In this document: positions 15,868 to 23,056 of the stretch, one piece after another | Layout of the letters: the number at the start of each line of letters is the position of its first letter | How positions within the stretch are numbered: position 1 is the first letter of the stretch | Translations under genes and position numbers: made by a program | Notes under the pieces: model-generated | What the model was told of the DNA's origin: nothing | What the model saw: only the letters and a program-made list of their open reading frames with translations | Database searches by the model: none | Source of the DNA: Flavobacteriales bacterium | Lineage (GTDB): Bacteria > Bacteroidota > Bacteroidia > Flavobacteriales > BACL11 | Length of the DNA: 31,075 nt | Direction of reading: 5' to 3' | NCBI GenBank assembly: GCA_002730985.1 | Contig: PCBP01000010.1 | Location: 1-31,075, forward strand

Positions 15868-17616
15868 GTGAGACACTTATTATATCTTAATAAATTTTTA
15901 TGGAGATATCGCAACTTACTTATAATAGGAAGTGCCTTTATCGTAATTGCTAACTTATTTGCATTATACCCAGCTGAATTTGTACGCAAAGCATTTGATG
16001 CTGTGCTTCTAAGTGTACAAGAAGGCAGTCAAAGATCAGATAAAATTCACTATACCATATTAAAATACGGAGGCCTAATAGTATCTTTTTCTATACTAAA
16101 AGGAGTCTTTATGTTCTTTATGCGACAAACAATAATTGTAATGAGCCGCAAGATAGAATTTGACCTTAAGAATGAGATATATCAGCAATACCAGAGTCTC
16201 AGTATGAGTTTCTATAAAAGAAACAAAACTGGTGACTTAATGAATAGAATATCAGAGGATGTAAGTAAGGTTAGAATGTATTTAGGACCAGTATTAATGT
16301 ATGGGATAAATATCTTAATCCTATTCTACTTAGTAATCTCAAAAATGTTAAGCATCAGTAGCACACTAACTTTATACGTTCTTATACCTCTCCCAATATT
16401 AGCTGTACTAGTTTATTTTGTAAGTAGCAATATTAACAAGAGAGGTGAAAGAGTTCAGGAGCAACTATCACAGCTAACCACTATATCTCAAGAGAGTTTC
16501 TCAGGAATAAAAATAATTAAATCTTTCGTTAATCAAGCCAATACATGGAAAGTTTTTTTAGAATCATGCAAAGAATACACAAAGAAACAAATACAATTAG
16601 TGAAAATAGAAGCTGTCTTCTTTCCTCTTATTATCACTATGATCGGAATGAGCACCATCTTTACTATATATATAGGAGGAATTGAAAGTTTCAAAGGAAA
16701 TATCACTACCGGAAACATTGCAGAATTCATCATTTATATCAACATGTTAGCTTGGCCAGTCGCCTCTGTAGGCTGGATCACATCAATAGTACAAAGAGCA
16801 GCCGCATCACAAGAAAGAATAAATGACTTCTTACTTATAGAGCCTGAAATACAGAACAAAACTAAAGTGCTTACTCCAATTACTGGCAATATTAATTTTA
16901 AAAATGTAAGCCTTACTTACGATGATACAAATATTACAGCACTAAATAATGTTAGCTTTACCATTAAAGAAGGTAGTAGCCTCGGAGTTTTTGGCAAAAC
17001 AGGGAGCGGTAAATCGACTATTGCAAGCCTACTGTGCAGATTATACAATACCACCAAAGGTGATATTGTATTTGGGAAAACTAATATAAAAGATCTCAAT
17101 TTGTTCGAGTTAAGGTCATCCATTGGCTATATCCCTCAAGATGGCTATCTGTTTTCTGGATCTATTAAAGAAAATATCGCATTTACAAGTAATAAAGTTA
17201 ACGAAAAGAAAGTTTCAAAAGCAGCAGAAGAAGCAGAAATACTAGATGAGATTGAAAAATTTACCGATGGATTCACAACTATAATTGGAGAAAGAGGCGT
17301 TAAAATATCAGGCGGACAAAGACAAAGGCTAGCTATTGCGAGGACCTTTTACAAAAATCCAAAGCTATTCATCTTTGACGATTGTTTATCAGCAATTGAT
17401 GCTACAAAAGAACATAAAATACTAAAAAACCTACATCTAAAGAAAAAAGGAAAAACGTCCATAATTATTAGTCATAGAATTGCAACAATTAAAGATGCTG
17501 ACCATATTATTGTACTAGAAGAAGGAAAAATAGTTGAGCAAGGAGACCATCAATCTCTACTTAAAAATAGAGGCTTTTATTATAAAATAAATAAGAGTCA
17601 AAATAACTTAACTTAG
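15868..17616 (+). CDS. ABC exporter, fused permease and ATPase half-transporter (GTG start)
   Basis: 582-aa type-IV ABC exporter half: six-helix membrane domain (about 15-310) and ATPase (about 340-575). Motifs: Walker A GKTGSGKST (376-384), Q-loop YIPQDGYLF, signature SGGQRQRLA (481-489), Walker B IFDDCLSAID with D504-D505, and switch ISHRIAT. The catalytic Glu after Walker B is Asp505, as in the degenerate half of heterodimeric exporters such as BmrC/TM287; a partner is not next to it. Substrate unknown (lipid or drug type). The start is GTG at 15868; no ATG precedes it in frame after the upstream stop, and the family begins at this helix. Stands alone as a transcription unit with DUF3276 following under its own promoter. 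Confidence 0.9.
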   Translation: MRHLLYLNKFLWRYRNLLIIGSAFIVIANLFALYPAEFVRKAFDAVLLSVQEGSQRSDKIHYTILKYGGLIVSFSILKGVFMFFMRQTIIVMSRKIEFDLKNEIYQQYQSLSMSFYKRNKTGDLMNRISEDVSKVRMYLGPVLMYGINILILFYLVISKMLSISSTLTLYVLIPLPILAVLVYFVSSNINKRGERVQEQLSQLTTISQESFSGIKIIKSFVNQANTWKVFLESCKEYTKKQIQLVKIEAVFFPLIITMIGMSTIFTIYIGGIESFKGNITTGNIAEFIIYINMLAWPVASVGWITSIVQRAAASQERINDFLLIEPEIQNKTKVLTPITGNINFKNVSLTYDDTNITALNNVSFTIKEGSSLGVFGKTGSGKSTIASLLCRLYNTTKGDIVFGKTNIKDLNLFELRSSIGYIPQDGYLFSGSIKENIAFTSNKVNEKKVSKAAEEAEILDEIEKFTDGFTTIIGERGVKISGGQRQRLAIARTFYKNPKLFIFDDCLSAIDATKEHKILKNLHLKKKGKTSIIISHRIATIKDADHIIVLEEGKIVEQGDHQSLLKNRGFYYKINKSQNNLT

Positions 17617-17635
17617 TCATTTGATATTTATATTT

Positions 17636-17643
17636 TATATTTG
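17636..17643 (+). promoter_or_regulatory. -7 promoter box of the DUF3276 gene
   Basis: TATATTTG, exact TAnnTTTG match, 25 bases before the ATG at 17669. Confidence 0.55.
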
Positions 17644-17668
17644 ACAAAATTTTAAAAAACCAAAAAGA

Positions 17669-18040
17669 ATGGATGGCAAACAAGAATTTAAAGAAATCTT
17701 TTCAAAAAAAATAAGAGCAGGAAGAAGAACCTATTTTTTTGATGTAAGAGCAACCAAGGCGGAAGATTATTATATGACCATTACTGAAAGCATCAAAGAT
17801 TTTAATGATGAAGGAACACCATCATACCGAAAACATAAAATATACCTTTATAAAGAAGACTTCAATGATTTTAAGGATGCTTTCGAGGCAGTAAGTAAGT
17901 ATATTATTGCGGAGAAAGGAGAAGAAATAATCTCTGGGAAGAAATTTGAAAAGAAAGAAGAAAAAGAATCAGCCGAGATTAAAGAGAAATCATCAACTGA
18001 ATTTACTGAAGTAAATTTTGATGATTTAGGAAAAGATTAA
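17669..18040 (+). CDS. PUR-alpha-like DUF3276 nucleic-acid-binding protein
   Basis: 123 aa. The N-terminal two thirds (about 5-88) is the PUR-like DUF3276 domain: FSKKIRAGRRTYFFDVRATK, DYYMTITES and HKIYLYKEDFNDF. A charged tail rich in Lys and Glu (about 90-115, EKKEEKESAEIKEKSSTEF) ends in NFDDLGKD. Borrelia and Bacteroidota relatives bind single-stranded DNA or RNA as dimers; a role in gene control is family inference. Monocistronic, between its own promoter and a strong terminator. Confidence 0.9.
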   Translation: MDGKQEFKEIFSKKIRAGRRTYFFDVRATKAEDYYMTITESIKDFNDEGTPSYRKHKIYLYKEDFNDFKDAFEAVSKYIIAEKGEEIISGKKFEKKEEKESAEIKEKSSTEFTEVNFDDLGKD

Positions 18041-18058
18041 AATAAATACATATAAATC

Positions 18059-18094
18059 ATAAGAAAGCTCTGCGAGATTGCAGAGCTTTCTTAT
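18059..18094 (+). terminator. Intrinsic terminator after the DUF3276 gene
   Basis: Perfect inverted repeat with 15-base arms (18059-18073, ATAAGAAAGCTCTGC; 18080-18094) and a six-base loop GAGATT, beginning 18 bases after the stop. The GC-rich core (AAAGCTCTGC) sits at the loop and the distal arm ends TTTCTTATTTG, which serves as the U-rich run. The stem is symmetric, so it could also act on the other strand, where no gene enters. Confidence 0.9.
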
Positions 18095-18153
18095 TTGTAA
18101 AAAATCTTAACAACTACACCACATTTTGTTGATAATTTGATGTGCTTTAGAAA

Positions 18154-18183
18154 TTGGAAAACTATAAACACTACTTACTTTTA
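18154..18183 (+). promoter_or_regulatory. Probable promoter of parAB (TTG, 19-base spacer, TACTTTTA)
   Basis: TTG at 18154-18156 and TACTTTTA at 18176-18183 (one mismatch to TAnnTTTG) are separated by 19 bases, matching the Bacteroidota -33/-7 layout. The box ends 23 bases before the parA ATG. The rest of the 166-base gap after the DUF3276 gene holds the terminator; I see no other gene. Confidence 0.5.
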
Positions 18184-18206
18184 TAGCCATAAAAATATAT
18201 TATAGG

Positions 18207-18980
18207 ATGGTAAAAATAATTGCAATAGCAAATCAAAAGGGGGGAGTAGGGAAAACAACCACAGCCATGAACTTAGCAGGCAGTTTAGGAATACTCGAAA
18301 AGAAGGTTTTGCTAATTGATGCTGACCCTCAAGCCAATGCTACTTCAGGAGTTGGCCATAATCCTCAGGAGATAGAAAAAGGAATATATGAATGTCTTAT
18401 CGGAAAAGCAAAAAGTAATGATTGTATACTAAAAACTCAAAGTCCAAATCTTGACCTAATCCCAGCAAATATCAACCTAGTAGGTGCAGAGCTGGAACTT
18501 GTAAACATTGACAAAAGAGAATACCAAATGCAAAAAGCGTTAACCTCTATAAAAGAAGGTTACGATTATATAATCATAGATTGCGCGCCATCATTAGGAT
18601 TACTCACACTTAATGCCTTATCGGCTTCTAATAGCGTTATAGTACCTATACAATGCGAATACTTTGCTCTTGAAGGTTTAGGAAAGCTACTAAATACCAT
18701 TAAAATAGTGCAACAAAGATTTAATATTGATCTAGAAATTGAAGGTCTATTACTAACTATGTACGACACCCGATTACGGCTAGCTAACCAGGTAGTTGAA
18801 GAAGTGAAAGCACACTTCCAAAATATGGTATTTAAAACAATTATTCATAGGAATGTACGTTTAGGAGAATCACCATCATTTGGAGAAACAATTATAATAC
18901 ATGATGCCACAAGTAAAGGAGCAATCAACTACCTTAACTTAGCTAACGAACTATTAGAGAAGACAGTAGCAACAGTTTAG
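18207..18980 (+). CDS. parA: Chromosome partitioning ATPase ParA/Soj
   Basis: 257-aa deviant Walker ATPase that moves ParB-parS complexes on the nucleoid. KGGVGKTT at residues 11-18 carries both lysines of the deviant motif; LLIDADPQANATSG is the A' region, YIIIDCAPSLGLLTLNAL the Walker B region, and PIQCEYFALEGL the conserved segment. Full length, no helix-turn-helix extension as in plasmid ParA, supporting a chromosomal type. First gene of parA-parB-DUF5683-dapB, 3 bases before parB. Confidence 0.95.
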   Translation: MVKIIAIANQKGGVGKTTTAMNLAGSLGILEKKVLLIDADPQANATSGVGHNPQEIEKGIYECLIGKAKSNDCILKTQSPNLDLIPANINLVGAELELVNIDKREYQMQKALTSIKEGYDYIIIDCAPSLGLLTLNALSASNSVIVPIQCEYFALEGLGKLLNTIKIVQQRFNIDLEIEGLLLTMYDTRLRLANQVVEEVKAHFQNMVFKTIIHRNVRLGESPSFGETIIIHDATSKGAINYLNLANELLEKTVATV

Positions 18981-18983
18981 AAT

Positions 18984-19895
18984 ATGACTAAAGAGAAAGG
19001 AGTATTAGGTAGAGGCTTAGCATCAATACTTAGCAGTAGTAATACTAATCTTATAAAAAATCCCAACCAAGAGAAGGAGATTGAGTCATCAGCTATTACA
19101 GGCATCACACATGAGATACTGATCTGTCAAATAGTTCCTAACCCCTTTCAGCCCAGAATAAAATTTGATCAAGAAAAATTAAACGAACTTGCTATCTCAA
19201 TTGAGCAATTAGGGATTATACAGCCGATCACAGTTCGAAAAATGGAAGAGGGTGAGTTTCAATTAATTTCTGGAGAGAGAAGATTTAAAGCTGCAAAAAT
19301 AGCAGGATTGGATAAAATACCAGCTTATATAAGGATAGCTAACGATAAAGAGATGCTTGAAATGGCATTAGTCGAAAACATCCAGCGAGAAAATCTGAAT
19401 CCGATCGAAGTAGCATTAAGTTACCAGAGATTAATCAAAGAAATACAACTTACACAAGAACAATGTAGTATACGTGTAGGAAAGAATAGAAGTACAATAA
19501 GTAACTTTCTGCGGCTTCTAAAATTGCCTGAAATAATACAAAAAGCTTTAATTGACGGCACCATTAGTAATGGGCATGCAAGATCACTACTTTCGATAAC
19601 ATCAAAAGAATCACAGATTAATCTCTGCCAAGATATTATAGCAAATGGATACTCAGTAAGAGAGGTAGAGCAACTATCAAAAGAATTCTCTACAAGAATA
19701 TATAAAAGAACCTCAAAAAATAAGAGTATTCCCACCCCGCTACCTTTTTTACAACAAAAAATGGCACACGACTTATCAAAGAATATTAACACCCCTATAG
19801 AATTAAAACGTAATAAAAAAGGAAGAGGGAAACTAATTATTACATTTAATGATGATGAAGATCTTATAAGAATAATTGAAAAAATAAGCAACTAA
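18984..19895 (+). CDS. parB: ParB/Spo0J chromosome partitioning protein
   Basis: 303-aa CTPase clamp that loads at parS. MTKEKGVLGRGLASIL is the ParA-stimulating N-terminal peptide (the LGRGLASIL part is typical). The N-terminal domain has NPFQPR, GERRFKAAKIAGL (C-box; usual GERRYRA) and ENIQRENLNPIE; the helix-turn-helix is near KNRSTISNFLRLLKLP; the C-terminal dimer domain is shorter. Normal length. No canonical parS was seen in this window. Adjacent to parA with 3 bases between and 1 base before the next gene. Confidence 0.95.
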   Translation: MTKEKGVLGRGLASILSSSNTNLIKNPNQEKEIESSAITGITHEILICQIVPNPFQPRIKFDQEKLNELAISIEQLGIIQPITVRKMEEGEFQLISGERRFKAAKIAGLDKIPAYIRIANDKEMLEMALVENIQRENLNPIEVALSYQRLIKEIQLTQEQCSIRVGKNRSTISNFLRLLKLPEIIQKALIDGTISNGHARSLLSITSKESQINLCQDIIANGYSVREVEQLSKEFSTRIYKRTSKNKSIPTPLPFLQQKMAHDLSKNINTPIELKRNKKGRGKLIITFNDDEDLIRIIEKISN

Positions 19896-19896
19896 C

Positions 19897-20406
19897 TTGT
19901 CAATAAAGAAACAAATATTAGTTCTGCTTCTTGGGAGCGCTTACACTATTATCTCAGCACAAGAAATAATAAGAAAAAATCCTAAACAGGCGGGAATCTA
20001 TTCTGCTATAATACCAGGTGCTGGACAGGCCTATACTAAAAAATATTGGAAAATACCTATTATTTATGCCGGGCTTATTACTTCTGCATACTACATAAAA
20101 GAAAGTAATACCTCTTACCAGCTTTATAGAAATACTTATTTAGACCGAAATGAGGGGAATAATTCTGATCAATTCTATGGACAATATTCTAATGCCGATT
20201 TGATCACACTTAGCAATCATTACAGAAGAAATAGAGAAATATCCATCCTCTGTTTAGTTGGGACATACATCCTAAATATTGTAGACGCCTCAGTAAGTGC
20301 CCATTTATTTGACTATGATATAGGTGATGATCTATCACTATATATTCAGCCTATCTATTTCTCAGAAGGACATGCTGCCGGCCTATCACTATACTTTAAT
20401 TTATAA
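19897..20406 (+). CDS. DUF5683 domain envelope protein (TTG start)
   Basis: 169 aa. Signal peptide (about 1-21, ending ISAQ) followed by the DUF5683 core: NPKQAGIYSAIIPGAGQAYT and KKYWKIPIIYAG, then two hydrophobic segments (about 58-66 and 108-125). It starts with TTG: the frame has a stop at 19885 and no ATG or GTG after it, and the following SIKKQILVLLLGS is a plausible signal peptide. Function unknown; the membrane topology resembles small Bacteroidota envelope proteins. It lies 1 base after parB, as in other Flavobacteria. An ATT or ACT start cannot be excluded. Confidence 0.82.
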   Translation: MSIKKQILVLLLGSAYTIISAQEIIRKNPKQAGIYSAIIPGAGQAYTKKYWKIPIIYAGLITSAYYIKESNTSYQLYRNTYLDRNEGNNSDQFYGQYSNADLITLSNHYRRNREISILCLVGTYILNIVDASVSAHLFDYDIGDDLSLYIQPIYFSEGHAAGLSLYFNL

Positions 20407-20415
20407 ATCCGGAAT

Positions 20416-21084
20416 ATGAGAATCGCAATACTTGGTTATGGTAAGATGGGTAAAAAAATTAGTGAACTAGCCACAAAAAAAGGGCATAATATCGTTTGCA
20501 TATCTAATTCAAGTAATCCAGCAAAATTACTGGATCTAAGTGTGGCTGATGTGGCAATTGATTTTAGTACCCCCACTACTGCATTTGAAAATATTTCACA
20601 TGCAATTAATAGTGGTATCCCCGTAATCTCTGGAACAACAGCTTGGCTTGACAAATTACATGATATCCATAAAATATGTACAAAGAAGGGAGGTGCTTTT
20701 CTACATGCTCCTAATTTTAGTTTAGGAGTAAATATATTCTTTGAGATCAATAAGAAACTAGCTGAACTAATGAAGAATAAAGAATATGCATATAACATAC
20801 ATGAAATCCATCACACGCGGAAACTTGATTCCCCAAGTGGAACTGCTATCACCTTGGCAGAGCAAATAAATAAAAGACTAGAACATAAACCCATAATAAC
20901 TTCTGAAAGAATAGATGATATCCCTGGAACACATCAGATAACTTACTCATCAAAATTAGATGAGATTGAAATAAAACATACTGCTAATAATCGTGATGGT
21001 TTTGCAATAGGAGCAATAATAGCCGCAGAATGGATAGTCGGCAAGGAAGGCATTTACAGTATAAAAGATATCCTATTAGCATAA
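20416..21084 (+). CDS. dapB: 4-hydroxy-tetrahydrodipicolinate reductase
   Basis: NAD(P)H-dependent reductase of the diaminopimelate/lysine pathway. 222 aa, a little shorter than the enterobacterial enzyme. N-terminal Rossmann motif LGYGKMGKKI, middle SGTTAW and ANFSLGVNIFF, and the substrate/catalytic segment HEIHHTRKLDSPSGTA, with the catalytic His-His and Lys. Nine bases after the DUF5683 gene. Supplies diaminopimelate for peptidoglycan. Confidence 0.95.
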   Translation: MRIAILGYGKMGKKISELATKKGHNIVCISNSSNPAKLLDLSVADVAIDFSTPTTAFENISHAINSGIPVISGTTAWLDKLHDIHKICTKKGGAFLHAPNFSLGVNIFFEINKKLAELMKNKEYAYNIHEIHHTRKLDSPSGTAITLAEQINKRLEHKPIITSERIDDIPGTHQITYSSKLDEIEIKHTANNRDGFAIGAIIAAEWIVGKEGIYSIKDILLA

Positions 21085-21090
21085 AAACAA

Positions 21091-21098
21091 TAACTTTG
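21091..21098 (+). promoter_or_regulatory. -7 box of lepB, probably leaderless
   Basis: TAACTTTG, an exact TAnnTTTG match, ends 6 bases before the ATG at 21105. Transcription would begin at or just before that ATG, which decides the lepB start. Confidence 0.6.
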
Positions 21099-21104
21099 CC
21101 AGAT

Positions 21105-22370
21105 ATGAAGAGATTAGAAAAAATGCTAGGGAAATTCTTTAAGGTAATATTATTTATTATTGCAACAATTATATGGAGTCTATTTGTTTATCTAATTGAT
21201 GGAGAATGGCTCTATTTTGCACCATTAATAGCTGGAGATATCTTATTTTGGGAAACAATCTCATGGCAGTTCTGGAAAAAAAAGAAGAAAAAACCTAAGA
21301 AAAAGAAGAAAGGTGAACTTAGATCATGGTTTGACGCCATCTTGTTTGCTGTTATTGCAGCAACTATCTTGCGAACTTTCCTAATTGAAGCGTATACAAT
21401 TCCAACTTCATCAATGGAAAAATCAATGCTTGTTGGTGATTTCCTTTTTGTAAGTAAAGTAGCCTATGGGCCAAGAGTCCCTATGACCCCTATTGCGTTC
21501 CCATTAGTACATCACACCATGCCTATTATAGGTGGCAAATCCTATTCCGAAAGTATAAATATTCCATATCATAGAATGAAAGGATTAGGTGATATTAAAC
21601 GGAATGACTGTGTCGTATTCAATTGGCCAGCAGAATCCTTAGGAAGGCCAATTGACAAGAAAGAAAATTACGTAAAGAGATGTGTTGGAATGCCTGGAGA
21701 TATACTAGAACTTAAAAATTCAGATCTTTTTATAAATGAAGCTCCCCAGGAAGAATTTGATGGAATGAAAAGACAATGGCACTATGATGTCAGTACTAAA
21801 GGAGCTGGTTTGAATCCAAAAATTCTTCTGGAAAAATATGATATTACTGAAGGTGGCTATGGGCGGAATAGGAATGAGTATAATCTTACGCTTACAGACC
21901 CTAATCGTGATGCATTACGTAATTTCCCTAATGTGACTAGAGTAGAGAAAAGAGTAGAAAAAGAAGGAATCTATGCAGACTATATTTTTCCTCATGATAA
22001 AAATTATAAATGGAATGTAGATAATTTTGGACCAATTACTATCCCTAAGAGTGGAAGTACTATTGAAATTTCAACTAATAATCTATCCATCTATAGAGAG
22101 ATTATTGAACGCTATGAGAATAATAAGCTTGAAATAATTGATGGGGAAATATACATTAATGACAAATTAACAACTAACTATACCTTTATAATGGACTACT
22201 ATTGGATGATGGGTGATAATAGACATAATTCTGCTGACAGTAGATTCTGGGGATTTGTTCCCGAAAATCATATTGTTGGAAAAGCTTTATTTGTATGGAT
22301 GAGTTGGGATAAGAATGCAAAAGGATTAAATAAAATTAGATGGAATAGGCTATTTAGGAGTGTTAAATAG
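21105..22370 (+). CDS. lepB: Signal peptidase I (long Bacteroidota form)
   Basis: Membrane serine protease that removes Sec signal peptides. 421 aa. Two N-terminal hydrophobic segments (about 12-30 and 36-50), a lysine-rich linker (58-69), a third segment (about 76-93), then catalytic Ser103 in TIPTSSMEKS and Lys191 in NYVKRCVGMPGD. The rest of the fold has a large insert (about 200-365) before MGDNRHNSADSRFWGFVP. A longer open frame reaches back to 21030 within dapB; I take the ATG at 21105 because the exact -7 box ends 6 bases before it. The insert is normal for Bacteroidota. The 3' end overlaps wbqC by 11 bases. Confidence 0.93.
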   Translation: MKRLEKMLGKFFKVILFIIATIIWSLFVYLIDGEWLYFAPLIAGDILFWETISWQFWKKKKKKPKKKKKGELRSWFDAILFAVIAATILRTFLIEAYTIPTSSMEKSMLVGDFLFVSKVAYGPRVPMTPIAFPLVHHTMPIIGGKSYSESINIPYHRMKGLGDIKRNDCVVFNWPAESLGRPIDKKENYVKRCVGMPGDILELKNSDLFINEAPQEEFDGMKRQWHYDVSTKGAGLNPKILLEKYDITEGGYGRNRNEYNLTLTDPNRDALRNFPNVTRVEKRVEKEGIYADYIFPHDKNYKWNVDNFGPITIPKSGSTIEISTNNLSIYREIIERYENNKLEIIDGEIYINDKLTTNYTFIMDYYWMMGDNRHNSADSRFWGFVPENHIVGKALFVWMSWDKNAKGLNKIRWNRLFRSVK

Positions 22371-22977
22371 ACCCTTATTACCAACAGCATATCTGGCGCC
22401 AATAAGCTATTATGCTATATTATTACAAAAAGCAAATTGCGAAATTGAATACCATGAACATTTTATAAAACAGAGTGTCAGAAATAGATGCGAAATTTAT
22501 GGGGCAAACGGAAGATTACGATTAACAATACCAAAACATAGACAAGGAAGTAGCAAGACCTTAATAACTAATATCAAGATTTCTTACCAAGAAGAATGGC
22601 AGAGAGAACATTGGAATGCAATTGTATCTGCCTACAACTCTTCTCCTTTTTTTAAATACTACAAGGATAAACTAAGACCCTACTATGAAAAAAAGGAAAT
22701 TTACCTAATCAATTTTAACAATAAATTGCAGAAACTAATTTTAGCACTTTTACAAGTAGAAGTAAAATACACACACAGTACTAAGTATAAGGACTTAGGA
22801 AAATTTACAGATTTAAGAAATTACACTTTTCAGAGTAAAAGAATGAAGAAATATGACCAAGTATTTATGGAAAAACATGGTTTCATTTCTAATCTTTCTA
22901 TTCTAGATATATTATTTAACTTAGGACCTGAAAGTACAGATTATCTCACCAGTCTTGATACTAGCATTGAGATATGA
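22360..22977 (+). CDS. WbqC family protein (GTG start)
   Basis: 205 aa, single WbqC domain, beginning LLPTAYLAPISYY, with FIKQSVRNRCEIYGANGRLR, LTIPKH, the WQREHWNAIVSAYNSSPFF stretch and YYEKK typical of the family. WbqC-like proteins occur in glycan gene clusters and may be aminotransferase-pathway partners, but the activity is not established. The start is GTG at 22360, 11 bases inside lepB. The stop (TGA, 22975-22977) lies within a 19-base palindrome. Confidence 0.85.
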   Translation: MLNRPLLPTAYLAPISYYAILLQKANCEIEYHEHFIKQSVRNRCEIYGANGRLRLTIPKHRQGSSKTLITNIKISYQEEWQREHWNAIVSAYNSSPFFKYYKDKLRPYYEKKEIYLINFNNKLQKLILALLQVEVKYTHSTKYKDLGKFTDLRNYTFQSKRMKKYDQVFMEKHGFISNLSILDILFNLGPESTDYLTSLDTSIEI

Positions 22978-22985
22978 TATCTCAA
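22967..22985. repeat. Perfect 19-base palindrome across the wbqC stop codon
   Basis: TTGAGATATGATATCTCAA: 9-base perfect arms around one central G. The TGA stop of wbqC is at 22975-22977. There is no U-run after it, so it is not an obvious terminator; as RNA, a six-pair stem with a seven-base loop could form. It could be an operator half of the downstream carboxylase promoter, or chance. Confidence 0.5.
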
Positions 22986-23001
22986 ACAAAATAAGTCTAT
23001 C

Positions 23002-23020
23002 AGATAAATACTAATTATCT
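23002..23020. promoter_or_regulatory. Inverted repeat in the -33 region of the carboxylase promoter
   Basis: AGATAA, seven bases, TTATCT, 14 bases before the -7 box at 23034. Its position overlaps the place of the -33 element, where a repressor or activator could bind. In AT-rich DNA six-base arms are weak evidence by themselves. Confidence 0.3.
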
Positions 23021-23033
23021 AATATCAATTCTC

Positions 23034-23041
23034 TATTTTTG
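23034..23041 (+). promoter_or_regulatory. -7 box of the acyl-CoA carboxylase gene
   Basis: TATTTTTG, an exact TAnnTTTG match. The TTG at 23039 is part of this box, so it cannot be the start codon of the mRNA; the ATG at 23057 is the first usable start. Confidence 0.6.
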
Positions 23042-23056
23042 ACAAAAAATAAGCTA

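Noticed and set aside
19421..19891. 156-codon open frame on the minus strand inside parB
   Set aside because: Antisense to recognised ParB; no recognisable protein features. A shadow frame.
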